DNA from: Rhodothermales bacterium | GTDB lineage: Bacteria > Bacteroidota > Rhodothermia > Rhodothermales > UBA10348 | Assembly (NCBI GenBank): GCA_040221055.1 | Contig: JAVJVN010000020.1 | Location: 133,528 to 197,527 of the forward strand | Direction of reading: 5' to 3' | Length of the DNA stretch: 64,000 bases | In this document: positions 44,576-52,201 of the stretch, piece after piece | Position numbering within the stretch: the first letter of the stretch is position 1 | Layout of the letters: each line of letters starts with the position of its first letter | Translations under genes and position numbers: made by a program | The notes under the pieces: model-generated | Seen by the model: only the letters and a program-made list of their open reading frames with translations | What the model was told of the DNA's origin: nothing | The model's database searches: none

Positions 44576-47008
44576 ATGTTCCGCAATTATCTCGTGACCG
44601 CGCTCCGCGCGTTCCGCCGTCGTCCCGTCTATGCCATCGTGAATGTGGTCGGCTTGGCGCTCGGCATGGCCGCGTGCGTCCTCATCCTGACGCTCGTCCA
44701 CTTCGAATGGAGCTTTGACCGCTATCACGAGAACGCGAATCGGATCCACAAGACCAACTTCCGCTACCTGACGCCCGACGGAACGCCGGAATACCAGCTC
44801 ATGATGACGCCCGAATTCACACCGGCGTTCAAGGATGCGTTTCCGGCCATAGAACGGGCCACACGCCTCGTGCAGAATTCCATGGACATCCGGACCGGCG
44901 ATGAGGTGTACCGCCGGATGATGGCCGAAGTGGACCATGACTTCTTCCGGATGTTCACCGTGCCGCTCCTGGCCGGGGATGTTGAACGGGTCCTGCTGTC
45001 CCCCGACGACATGGTCATCTCCCGCTCCACGGCCGAGGCTTGGTACGGCTCGGCCGAAGCGGCCGTCGGTCAGTCGACCAATATTTCCCGGGGTGATCTG
45101 AACAAGGACTTTACGGTCGTCGGGGTCTTCGAGGACTTCCCGGCCTGGTCCTCCATCACCTTCGATGTAGCCGTGTCGTTCGAGAATTACGGGGACATCC
45201 GGCTCGGTGGCAACAACTGGGGCGGCCGGACCTCCACGTACATCCTCCTGGCAGAGGGCACCGACGCCGAGGCGTTCGAAGCCGGACTCGGGCCGCACGT
45301 CGATACCGCATTCGCGGAATACGTCGAGGCCATGCGCGGCGCATCCCGGATGGCCACGCACGATGGCGCGTACACCCTTGAACTGCAACCGCTGGCCGAC
45401 GTGCACCGGTCCCCCGAAGTGGGTGTGAGATATGAGCGCGCCGTCCACAATCCACTGTATTCCTGGATTCTCGGGGGTATCGGCCTGCTCATCCTGCTCA
45501 TTGCATGCATCAACTTCATGACGCTGTCCGTCGGGCAATCCGCCACGCGGGCCCATGAGGTCGGCATCCGGAAGGCGCTGGGCGCCGATCGCGGGCAGCT
45601 CATGAAACAGTATCTGGGTGAATCGATGGTGCTGGCAGGCGGTGCCCTGCTGACCGGCCTGGCCCTCGCGGTAGTGCTCCAGCCGTGGTTCAACACGCTG
45701 ACGGGCAAGGAACTGTCCATCCTGGGTCTGTCGCCCGTCCTGCTGGTGGTCGGAATCCTGGCCTTGCTCGCCACCGTCGGTCTGATTGCGGGCGGATACC
45801 CCGCCGTGGTCCTGTCACGGTTCCAGCCCGCCCGCGTCCTGAAGGGCGAAACCCCGAAGTCCGGTCGCGGCCTTCTGACACGGAGTCTGGTCGTTCTGCA
45901 ATACACGATCTCTATCGGCCTCCTCTCAAGCCTGTTCATCATGAGCCAGCAGATTGACCATCTCCTGAATGCCGACATGGGGTACGATGCCGAGCGTGTG
46001 GTGGCCATCGAAGCCCGCGGATTGGACCCGAATCGTGCCGAGGACTACGTGGAAGCGTATCGCCAGGCGGTCATGCCCTCCGGATACGTCGAGAATGTGG
46101 CCCGGGCCGGACAGGCTTTCACCCGGAGCAGTGACCGGAACGGCTGGGCCGATGCGCAGGGCATCCAGCGCCAAGCCTACAATTTCGGCGTGGATTACGA
46201 CTACGTGGACGTGATGGGCATGGAAATCGTGGCCGGGCGCAATTATTCGAAGGACTACCCGGCCGATCCCACGAATTCCATCCTCGTGAACGAGGCCCTC
46301 GTACGGGAATTCGGGATCGAGGAGCCGGTGGGACATATCATGCACGGGTGGCTCTCGTTCATCTATGAGACCCCGCCGACCATCATTGGCGTCGTGGAGG
46401 ACTTCAACTACCAATCGCTGCACACGGCTGTGCAGCCTGCCGTCCTGAACATGCACCCGGGCTACTACAATCGGTTGGGCGCCATCCTGGTCCGGCTGAA
46501 ACCTGGCAATACCGAGCAGGCGCTGGCTGCGCTGGAGGAGGCGTGGTCCGTCGTGGCGCCCGGTGCGCCCTATGCGTGGGCCTTCGTGTCTGACGACATG
46601 GCCCGGCAGTATGCCACCGAGCAGCAGTGGCAGGATATCGTGACGTGGTCGTCCATCCTGGCCCTCATCATTGCCTGCATGGGCGTCTTCGGGTTGGCCT
46701 TGCTGACCGTTACGCGCCGCATAAAGGAGATCGGCATCCGGAAGGTCCTTGGCGCGAGCGCCGGCAGCATTGTCCGCCTGGTTTCCGGTGAGTTCGCAGT
46801 CCTCGTGGTGATCTCGTCCATACTGGCCGTCCCGCTGGCCTGGTTCGCCATGGACCGCTGGCTGGAAAACTTTGCTTACCGCATGGATATGGGCGCCGGC
46901 GTCTTCGTGTTGGCTACTGCCGCCGCGCTGTTCGTGGCCATGATGACCGTGGCCTGGCACGCGTGGAACGCCGCTCGGGTGGATCCGGCGCGGACGCTGA
47001 GGCAGTAG
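44576..47008 (+). CDS. MacB/FtsX-type ABC transporter permease
   Basis: 810 residues built as two permease units. An N-terminal helix (VYAIVNVVGLALGMAACVLILTLV) is followed by a periplasmic MacB-like core (about 45-270). Three helices of the FtsX domain follow (WILGGIGLLILLIACINFMTL, GALLTGLALAVVLQ), then a second helix-core-FtsX unit ending WHAWNAARVDPARTL. The tell-tale cytoplasmic loop SATRAHEVGIRKALGADRGQL occurs, and again as TRRIKEIGIRKVLGAS. No ATPase gene is adjacent, so this is an orphan permease of the type expanded in Bacteroidota. Confidence 0.92.
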   Translation: MFRNYLVTALRAFRRRPVYAIVNVVGLALGMAACVLILTLVHFEWSFDRYHENANRIHKTNFRYLTPDGTPEYQLMMTPEFTPAFKDAFPAIERATRLVQNSMDIRTGDEVYRRMMAEVDHDFFRMFTVPLLAGDVERVLLSPDDMVISRSTAEAWYGSAEAAVGQSTNISRGDLNKDFTVVGVFEDFPAWSSITFDVAVSFENYGDIRLGGNNWGGRTSTYILLAEGTDAEAFEAGLGPHVDTAFAEYVEAMRGASRMATHDGAYTLELQPLADVHRSPEVGVRYERAVHNPLYSWILGGIGLLILLIACINFMTLSVGQSATRAHEVGIRKALGADRGQLMKQYLGESMVLAGGALLTGLALAVVLQPWFNTLTGKELSILGLSPVLLVVGILALLATVGLIAGGYPAVVLSRFQPARVLKGETPKSGRGLLTRSLVVLQYTISIGLLSSLFIMSQQIDHLLNADMGYDAERVVAIEARGLDPNRAEDYVEAYRQAVMPSGYVENVARAGQAFTRSSDRNGWADAQGIQRQAYNFGVDYDYVDVMGMEIVAGRNYSKDYPADPTNSILVNEALVREFGIEEPVGHIMHGWLSFIYETPPTIIGVVEDFNYQSLHTAVQPAVLNMHPGYYNRLGAILVRLKPGNTEQALAALEEAWSVVAPGAPYAWAFVSDDMARQYATEQQWQDIVTWSSILALIIACMGVFGLALLTVTRRIKEIGIRKVLGASAGSIVRLVSGEFAVLVVISSILAVPLAWFAMDRWLENFAYRMDMGAGVFVLATAAALFVAMMTVAWHAWNAARVDPARTLRQ

Positions 47009-47045
47009 TCTTGCGCGTTCACGGAAATTTCGTAAGTTGGCGCGC

Positions 47046-48071
47046 ATGGCTTCCCATGAGCACATACGCAGCCTGGTTGAGGGCCTGACCGCGCCCCAAC
47101 CGACCCGCGCTGCCATCCAGGCCGGCGTGGATCATGCCTACCGGCTGGCCCGGGCGTACCTGAGAACGGCGCGCAGCCACTCGGTCATTGCGCACGTCCT
47201 GGTGTGCCGCCCTGACCGGGACCTGCCGCTGGACCTGATTGCCGATCTGTTCGAAACCAACGAACTGGGACAGTTCGTGCGGATCCGCGATTACTTCTCC
47301 GACCCTGCCCATTGGGAGTCCCAGGCAGCGGTGGACCGGGCCTGGAAGCGCCTGGTTTTGGGCACCGTTTCCGACGGACTGTTCGCACGGTACAAGGACG
47401 CGGACGGATCGCTGTCCAGGATTGTCCGCAACCTGAAACGGATTGCCCGGACCCTCGAGGAAGACCTGGAACTCGTCCGGTACGGTGGTCGACTCCGAAT
47501 CCAGATCAAGGACGCGCCACCCGAGCGGTTGCATCTCCCGGTCCTGCTGCCCGAATACATGGACCCGTACCTCCGGCGTGCCATGAAGGACGGGGTCGAT
47601 TTGAGCCGGGTCCTGATGGAGGTGAAGAGCGTGCTCACGGCCCAGACCGACCACGCGCCCCATTTCGAATTGACCACGCTGGCGCTCCTGCTGCGCTCCA
47701 CGACCGTCCGGCTGCATGGCGAAGCCCCCTCCTCCACGCGCGAGACGAGTCCCGACCTGCCGGCCACCCTCCGACGTGCCGTTGCTCGGGTCCGGAAATC
47801 CAGGTACGCCTTCTACGTGGAGCGGGAACGGCTCACGGGACAGGAGTACGACCTGATGTGTCAAGCCGTCGAAATCCGGATGGTGTCCCACGCCGAGATC
47901 GGTTTCGGTCACGTTACGTCCAACATGCTCGCACTCCAGGAACTCATCCCGGACCTGTCGGAAGAACACTATCGTCAACACTATCGCAGCATCTTCGAGT
48001 ACCTTTTCCAGTTGGTCCGGGACGAATTGGAGAAATCCCTCCTGAAATCGGCAACCCCCACGCGTCGGTAG
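47046..48071 (+). CDS. Uncharacterised protein, first gene of the Lon-like protease locus
   Basis: The ATG at 47046 is preferred over a TTG nine bases upstream; 341 residues. No signal peptide or membrane helix; the protein is Arg/Leu-rich and helical. Readable blocks are HVLVCRPDRDLPLDLIADLFETNELGQF, VLGTVSDGLFARYKDADGSLSRIVRNLKRIAR and MVSHAEIGFGHVTSNMLALQELIPDLSEEHYRQ. The basic IVRNLKRIAR stretch could contact nucleic acid. I do not recognise a family. The next gene starts 36 bp after it, and a third follows with overlap, so the three look like one operon. Confidence 0.75.
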   Translation: MASHEHIRSLVEGLTAPQPTRAAIQAGVDHAYRLARAYLRTARSHSVIAHVLVCRPDRDLPLDLIADLFETNELGQFVRIRDYFSDPAHWESQAAVDRAWKRLVLGTVSDGLFARYKDADGSLSRIVRNLKRIARTLEEDLELVRYGGRLRIQIKDAPPERLHLPVLLPEYMDPYLRRAMKDGVDLSRVLMEVKSVLTAQTDHAPHFELTTLALLLRSTTVRLHGEAPSSTRETSPDLPATLRRAVARVRKSRYAFYVERERLTGQEYDLMCQAVEIRMVSHAEIGFGHVTSNMLALQELIPDLSEEHYRQHYRSIFEYLFQLVRDELEKSLLKSATPTRR

Positions 48072-48107
48072 GATATACATATAAAGTCAGCCTTTTATTT
48101 CACGCCC

Positions 48108-48926
48108 GTGATCGACGTCATCGAAGCCTTGGTATGGACCCCCTCTGCGCTCCCCGAGCCAGAGCTGCGGCACGCCGAGCAGTTGGTGGCGACGGATCCC
48201 GTGGCGCGCGACCTGTGGGAGTTCCTGTCGGCCCTCCGGGCGGAAATGCTGGACCACGCATCGGAATGGAATCCGGAGGACATGCCGACCCATGTCCGGA
48301 CGTTCGCGGAATCGCTCTACACGCCACCGCGCCGGATTCCGCTCCGGATGAAGCGCGAAGTGGACCGGGACGTGAAAACCCGAACCGCCCTGCGGACCAA
48401 CATGGCCGCCGCGACCGCCTCCCGCAGCACCCGATTCCGTTCGCTGGGGTCCATGCTCAATCGGGAAGAGGGCATCCTGGTCCGTTTCCTGCTCGACGAC
48501 GAAGCCGACCTGGTCCGGGGCTACGCCCTTTCGACGTCCGGTGTCGACGTGACCACCTCGGTCGTGGTGCTCGAGGGCCATGCACAACCCATTTGTCCGG
48601 ACGCCAACGGGGCTTTTTCCTTTCCGGCGTCGTGGGTCCGACCGCCTTCGTCCTTGGCCGACCAGAATGTGGACCTGTTGCTGCCCGTGGCCGCCCTCGC
48701 CTTTGAAGGTCGTCCAGAGGATTTCACCATCCATCATCCGGATTCCGGAGAGGTCATGGCCACGTTTTCCGTGCGCGGGAAGGACCTGATACCCGCCATT
48801 TCCACAGACGGGCCCTATCACCTGACGGCCACATGCTCGGGAGGCGACGCCACGGTCCTTGTGGACAATGAGCCGGTTCCATGCGATCCCGGCGTTCCGT
48901 GCGTCATCAGGGCGTATGCCCGGTGA
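48108..48926 (+). CDS. Uncharacterised protein, second gene of the Lon-like protease locus
   Basis: The start is GTG at 48108 (VIDVIEAL...), 272 residues. An N-terminal helical segment (PELRHAEQLVATDPVARDLWEFLSALRAEM) resembles the N-terminus of anti-sigma factors, but without the zinc-binding Cys/His set. A basic linker (about 75-110) leads to a beta-rich C-terminal half (GYALSTSGVDVTTSVVVLEGH, SVRGKDLIPAISTDGPYHL). No membrane helix. Its TGA lies 11 bases inside the next gene (start 48916), so production of the two is probably coupled. A function cannot be given. Confidence 0.72.
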   Translation: MIDVIEALVWTPSALPEPELRHAEQLVATDPVARDLWEFLSALRAEMLDHASEWNPEDMPTHVRTFAESLYTPPRRIPLRMKREVDRDVKTRTALRTNMAAATASRSTRFRSLGSMLNREEGILVRFLLDDEADLVRGYALSTSGVDVTTSVVVLEGHAQPICPDANGAFSFPASWVRPPSSLADQNVDLLLPVAALAFEGRPEDFTIHHPDSGEVMATFSVRGKDLIPAISTDGPYHLTATCSGGDATVLVDNEPVPCDPGVPCVIRAYAR

Positions 48927-51225
48927 CCGGCATCATCTCTCCGCGCTGGATGTAGAGGATGCGCTGGACGGGTTGCGGGTGCGACACAGCCACACGGAGC
49001 ATCTGACGCACCGGCTCGTGGGCGTACTCCTGTTTCTTACGGATGACCTCGGACGACTGGACCCGTTCCAGGCCGCCGCATCGTTCGCGGATGACGTGCT
49101 CGACCTCCTCCCCACCCACGGAGACATCCCGGATCTCGACGGAGTCGATCCGATGATCCTGGAGGAAGGTGGCAACGTCGTTGCCCGCCTCGCCGCGCTG
49201 GAAGGGTGCGCCCGTATCCTGCCGGATTTGCGGCGTTCGTCCGATGCGCTCCTGGCCATGGCCACGTTCCAATATGTTCGCCTGGGCAGCCAGGTGCATG
49301 CCCACCGCCTGCTCCAACACCGGTCGCCTGGCGCCGACACACCATCCCGCGGTGGGCTGGAGAAATCCGTCCTGCAGGACATCCGTACGCACCGACCGGC
49401 TTGGGAATCCATGTATACGGCGTGCATGAACAATGCAGACCGCAGGCGGCGCGAACGCCGGAATTCCGCCATCTTCCCGGTCGTTCCGACCGTCCACCAT
49501 GCATCGACCCGGCGGGTGTTGACGGCCGGATACACCCGTACCCTGACGTGCACCATAGCCGGGCGGTCGACCAACGGGGACTCCTTCGATACCATCTTCA
49601 ACCTCGACGGCGATCCGGGGGCCGCGACCCGCACCCCCCTCAGCGCGGGCAGGACCTTGCTGCGTGATCATGAACCCGCACTGCTGCGGCGAACCTTCCA
49701 GGGTACGTTCTCGCTGGACGGAGGCGGCGCGGTCCACTCCGGCGAATCGGCCGGCCTGGCCATGGCCCTGCTTTATTTCTGCGCGGTCGTCCAATTCTCC
49801 GGGCGTCGCCGGGAATGGTCCGTCCGCCCGGATTGTGTACTTACCGGGGCCGTGGACGACGATGGGTACGTCCTTCCCGTTGATCCCGGCAGCATCCGGG
49901 CGAAAACAGCGGCTGCCTTCTTTTCGGGTGCCAACCTGTTCGTTCTGCCACGCGTCCACCTGGACGAAGCCGAAACCGCACTGGCCATTCTCCGGCAACG
50001 GTATCCTGAGCGGCAGTTGGAAGTCCGGGGGATCCAGTCCGTCCACGAGGCGGCGGCGGACCGCCGGATTGTACACTCGGAAAAACGCGGGCTGGTGAAC
50101 CATGTGCTCCGGCAGTTCTGGATGCGGAAGTGGCTGGTTGCCGCTGTCTTCGCCGGCGTGATCCTCGGCATCTCCGCCATGATCTGGCGCGAGACCTGGA
50201 TTGATCCCTATCCCCATACCTGGTCCTGGGACGAGACGTCCTATGTGGTGCTCAATTCGGACGGGCAGGAGCTGTTCCGACTCTCCGCGAGCCGGGAAAC
50301 CATAATTGCCCTCCAAACAGGATCCCAGGGGTTTCGTCCGGCCGTTCTGTCGGACCTCAACGGAGACGGCTTCAAAGACCTTGTCGCCCTGGACAGTCGC
50401 CAACTGCTGGACGGTGACACCGGTCTCCTCCATATCGCCGACGGACGGACGCATCGGGTGCGCACCCTCGACATCTTTGACATGGAGTTGCCGTACGACC
50501 GGGATCTGTCCGTTGTCCACGGCCGGATGTCGCCCTGGATGGTGATTGCCGGTGATTACGACCAGAACGGTACGTCGGAAATCTATGTGGCGGCCATCCA
50601 CGATTTCTACCCGACCGTGGTCATGAAACTGGATGCGATGAGCGGAGCCATACTGGATGTCTATCATCACTCGGGCGTCTTCAGGGCGATGATGGCGTTG
50701 GATCTGGATGACGACGGTCGGGCTGAGATTGTCCTTGGGGGGACCAACAATGCATTCGACCAGGCCGTGATCGTCGTCCTGGATCCGGAACGATTCGGTG
50801 GATTCGGCCCCAGCCAAGGGGTGTATCAACCTGGCCCCGGTCCGACCGGGCATGAGCGGTTGTATCTGCGGTTGCCCCGCACCGGAGTCGGGCGTCTTGC
50901 ACCGCCTCCGTTCCCCGTTGTCAACGAAATCCGGCCGATGCTGCAGGACCGCCTCATCCAGTTCACCACCTGGGAAGCCATGCTGCGTCGCGTGGATAAC
51001 ACGCTCCTGAATGCTTCCATATACCTTTACTTGGACTCGGATCTACGCGGCTTCGGCATGGGCACCACCGATTCCTATGATGGAATCTGGGATCGGTTGA
51101 ATACGATGGGCCTCGAACCGCCCCCGCTCGACAGCACGTTCATGGCCACATTCGTGACCGGACTGGAGCGGTGGACATCCCAAGGATGGGTGCCGCACCC
51201 GGTCAGCCCGCGGAGTAAAATGTAA
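48916..51225 (+). CDS. Lon-like Ser/Lys peptidase fused to a membrane helix and FG-GAP repeats
   Basis: The ATG at 48916, inside the end of the previous gene, gives 769 residues. Residues about 1-195 are a helical region of unknown family. Residues about 205-380 match the Lon proteolytic domain: GESAGLAMALLYF holds the candidate nucleophile Ser 278, LTGAVDDDGYVLPVD precedes the Lys strand, and RAKTAAAFFSGANLFVLPR holds Lys 330; LDEAETAL follows as in Lon. There is no AAA+ ATPase part. One membrane helix (KWLVAAVFAGVILGISAMIW, 405-424) precedes a C-terminal part with Ca-loop repeats DLNGDGFKD (480-488), DYDQNGTSE (547-555) and DLDDDGRAE (596-604). Predicted topology: protease in the cytoplasm, repeats outside. 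I know of no described protein with this layout. Confidence 0.82.
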   Translation: MPGDRHHLSALDVEDALDGLRVRHSHTEHLTHRLVGVLLFLTDDLGRLDPFQAAASFADDVLDLLPTHGDIPDLDGVDPMILEEGGNVVARLAALEGCARILPDLRRSSDALLAMATFQYVRLGSQVHAHRLLQHRSPGADTPSRGGLEKSVLQDIRTHRPAWESMYTACMNNADRRRRERRNSAIFPVVPTVHHASTRRVLTAGYTRTLTCTIAGRSTNGDSFDTIFNLDGDPGAATRTPLSAGRTLLRDHEPALLRRTFQGTFSLDGGGAVHSGESAGLAMALLYFCAVVQFSGRRREWSVRPDCVLTGAVDDDGYVLPVDPGSIRAKTAAAFFSGANLFVLPRVHLDEAETALAILRQRYPERQLEVRGIQSVHEAAADRRIVHSEKRGLVNHVLRQFWMRKWLVAAVFAGVILGISAMIWRETWIDPYPHTWSWDETSYVVLNSDGQELFRLSASRETIIALQTGSQGFRPAVLSDLNGDGFKDLVALDSRQLLDGDTGLLHIADGRTHRVRTLDIFDMELPYDRDLSVVHGRMSPWMVIAGDYDQNGTSEIYVAAIHDFYPTVVMKLDAMSGAILDVYHHSGVFRAMMALDLDDDGRAEIVLGGTNNAFDQAVIVVLDPERFGGFGPSQGVYQPGPGPTGHERLYLRLPRTGVGRLAPPPFPVVNEIRPMLQDRLIQFTTWEAMLRRVDNTLLNASIYLYLDSDLRGFGMGTTDSYDGIWDRLNTMGLEPPPLDSTFMATFVTGLERWTSQGWVPHPVSPRSKM

Positions 51226-51239
51226 CCTGGCAGGTTACA
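51221..51239. promoter_or_regulatory. Palindrome TGTAACCT-GGC-AGGTTACA
   Basis: A perfect 8 bp inverted repeat with a three-base spacer, overlapping the stop codon of the Lon-like gene. The arm TGTAACC/GGTTACA recurs in front of padR (55204-55236). It could be an operator or an mRNA hairpin. Confidence 0.4.
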
Positions 51240-51326
51240 TATTCAGCAAGCGTTACAGGATGCCAGGAATACCGTTCATCAGCATCGTTGTTCGTTGAGT
51301 GCTTGCTGCTATCATGACGATGCCTG

Positions 51327-51366
51327 CTGTGGGCGGGGGGCGCGAGCCCCCCGCCCACAGTCGTTT
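51327..51366 (+). terminator. Strong Rho-independent terminator of the Lon-like locus
   Basis: A perfect 15 bp stem (51327-51341 with 51346-51360) closed by a GCGA tetraloop and followed by TCGTTTT. It ends the three-gene unit before the OmpA lipoprotein gene. Confidence 0.85.
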
Positions 51367-51478
51367 TGGGGCCTGCTGGATCGTATTGGGCTGTCTCGAC
51401 CTGACCCTTGAAGGCGCCGAACCGTTTGGGAACCCTGTGCGTATAAGTCCAATAATCCCAAACATCAAGGCATCCACG

Positions 51479-52198
51479 ATGCCCACCCGGACCTACATGA
51501 AGACCAAGCCCACCTCGACCTTAATGTCCTGTTTCACCGCCCGCAACGGCCTTCTGCTCATTGCCGTCTTTTCGCTCACACTCATGGGATGCAACGCCAG
51601 CAAGGCCCTCAAAGGCGCGGGCATAGGAGCCGGCGCCGGCGCCATCATTGGCGGGGCCATCGGCAAGGCCTCCGGTGAGACCGCCAAGGGTGCCATCATC
51701 GGTGCTGCCGTGGGTGGATCGGCCGGGGCCATCATCGGCAACGAGATGGACAAACAGGCCCGCGAGTTGGAAGAAGAACTGGAAAACGCGCGGGTGGAAC
51801 GGGTAGGTGAAGGCATCCAGATCACGTTCGATGCCGCCATCCTGTTTGCGGTTGACTCCTCGGAACTGTCCGAAGCATCCAAGGCCAACCTGGACAACCT
51901 GGCGAACAGCCTGCAGGAGTACCCGAACACCAATATCCTGATTGTCGGTCATACGGACAATACGGGTGCCGAATCCTACAACCAGGCCCTGTCCGAGCGT
52001 CGTGCCGGATCGGCCGCGGCCTACCTTGCCCAGCAGGGCATTGCCACGACCCGGTTGGCCATTTCCGGCCTGGGTGAAACCACTCCGATTGCAGACAACT
52101 CCACAACGGAAGGCCGTCGCCAGAATCGCCGTGTCGAAGTAGCCATTACCGCTACCGAAGAATACCGCGAATCCCTGGAGGCAGAGTCGGGCAACTGA
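51479..52198 (+). CDS. OmpA-family lipoprotein with glycine-zipper domain
   Basis: The ATG at 51479 has AAGG eight bases before it; a second ATG at 51497 is also possible. About 239 residues. Lipobox LMGC, then a glycine zipper (GAGIGAGAGAIIGGAIGKASG, GAAVGGSAGAIIGNEMD), a charged coiled segment (ARELEEELENARVERV) and the OmpA peptidoglycan-binding domain (ILIVGHTDNTGAESYNQALSERRA, ISGLGETTPIADNSTTEGRRQNRRVE). It is anchored in the outer membrane and holds the peptidoglycan. Single gene with its own upstream terminator-bounded region. Confidence 0.92.
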   Translation: MPTRTYMKTKPTSTLMSCFTARNGLLLIAVFSLTLMGCNASKALKGAGIGAGAGAIIGGAIGKASGETAKGAIIGAAVGGSAGAIIGNEMDKQARELEEELENARVERVGEGIQITFDAAILFAVDSSELSEASKANLDNLANSLQEYPNTNILIVGHTDNTGAESYNQALSERRAGSAAAYLAQQGIATTRLAISGLGETTPIADNSTTEGRRQNRRVEVAITATEEYRESLEAESGN

Positions 52199-52201
52199 TC
52201 T

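Noticed and set aside
42583-44586. A 667-codon open frame on the minus strand
   Set aside because: It lies opposite aroQ and the flippase, which have clear family motifs; the sequence is His/Gln/Gly/Arg-rich with no domain, as expected from the complement of a high-GC gene.
48907-50853. A 648-codon minus-strand frame opposite the Lon-like gene
   Set aside because: No motif or signal, and low-complexity composition typical of shadow frames; the plus strand has Lon and FG-GAP blocks.
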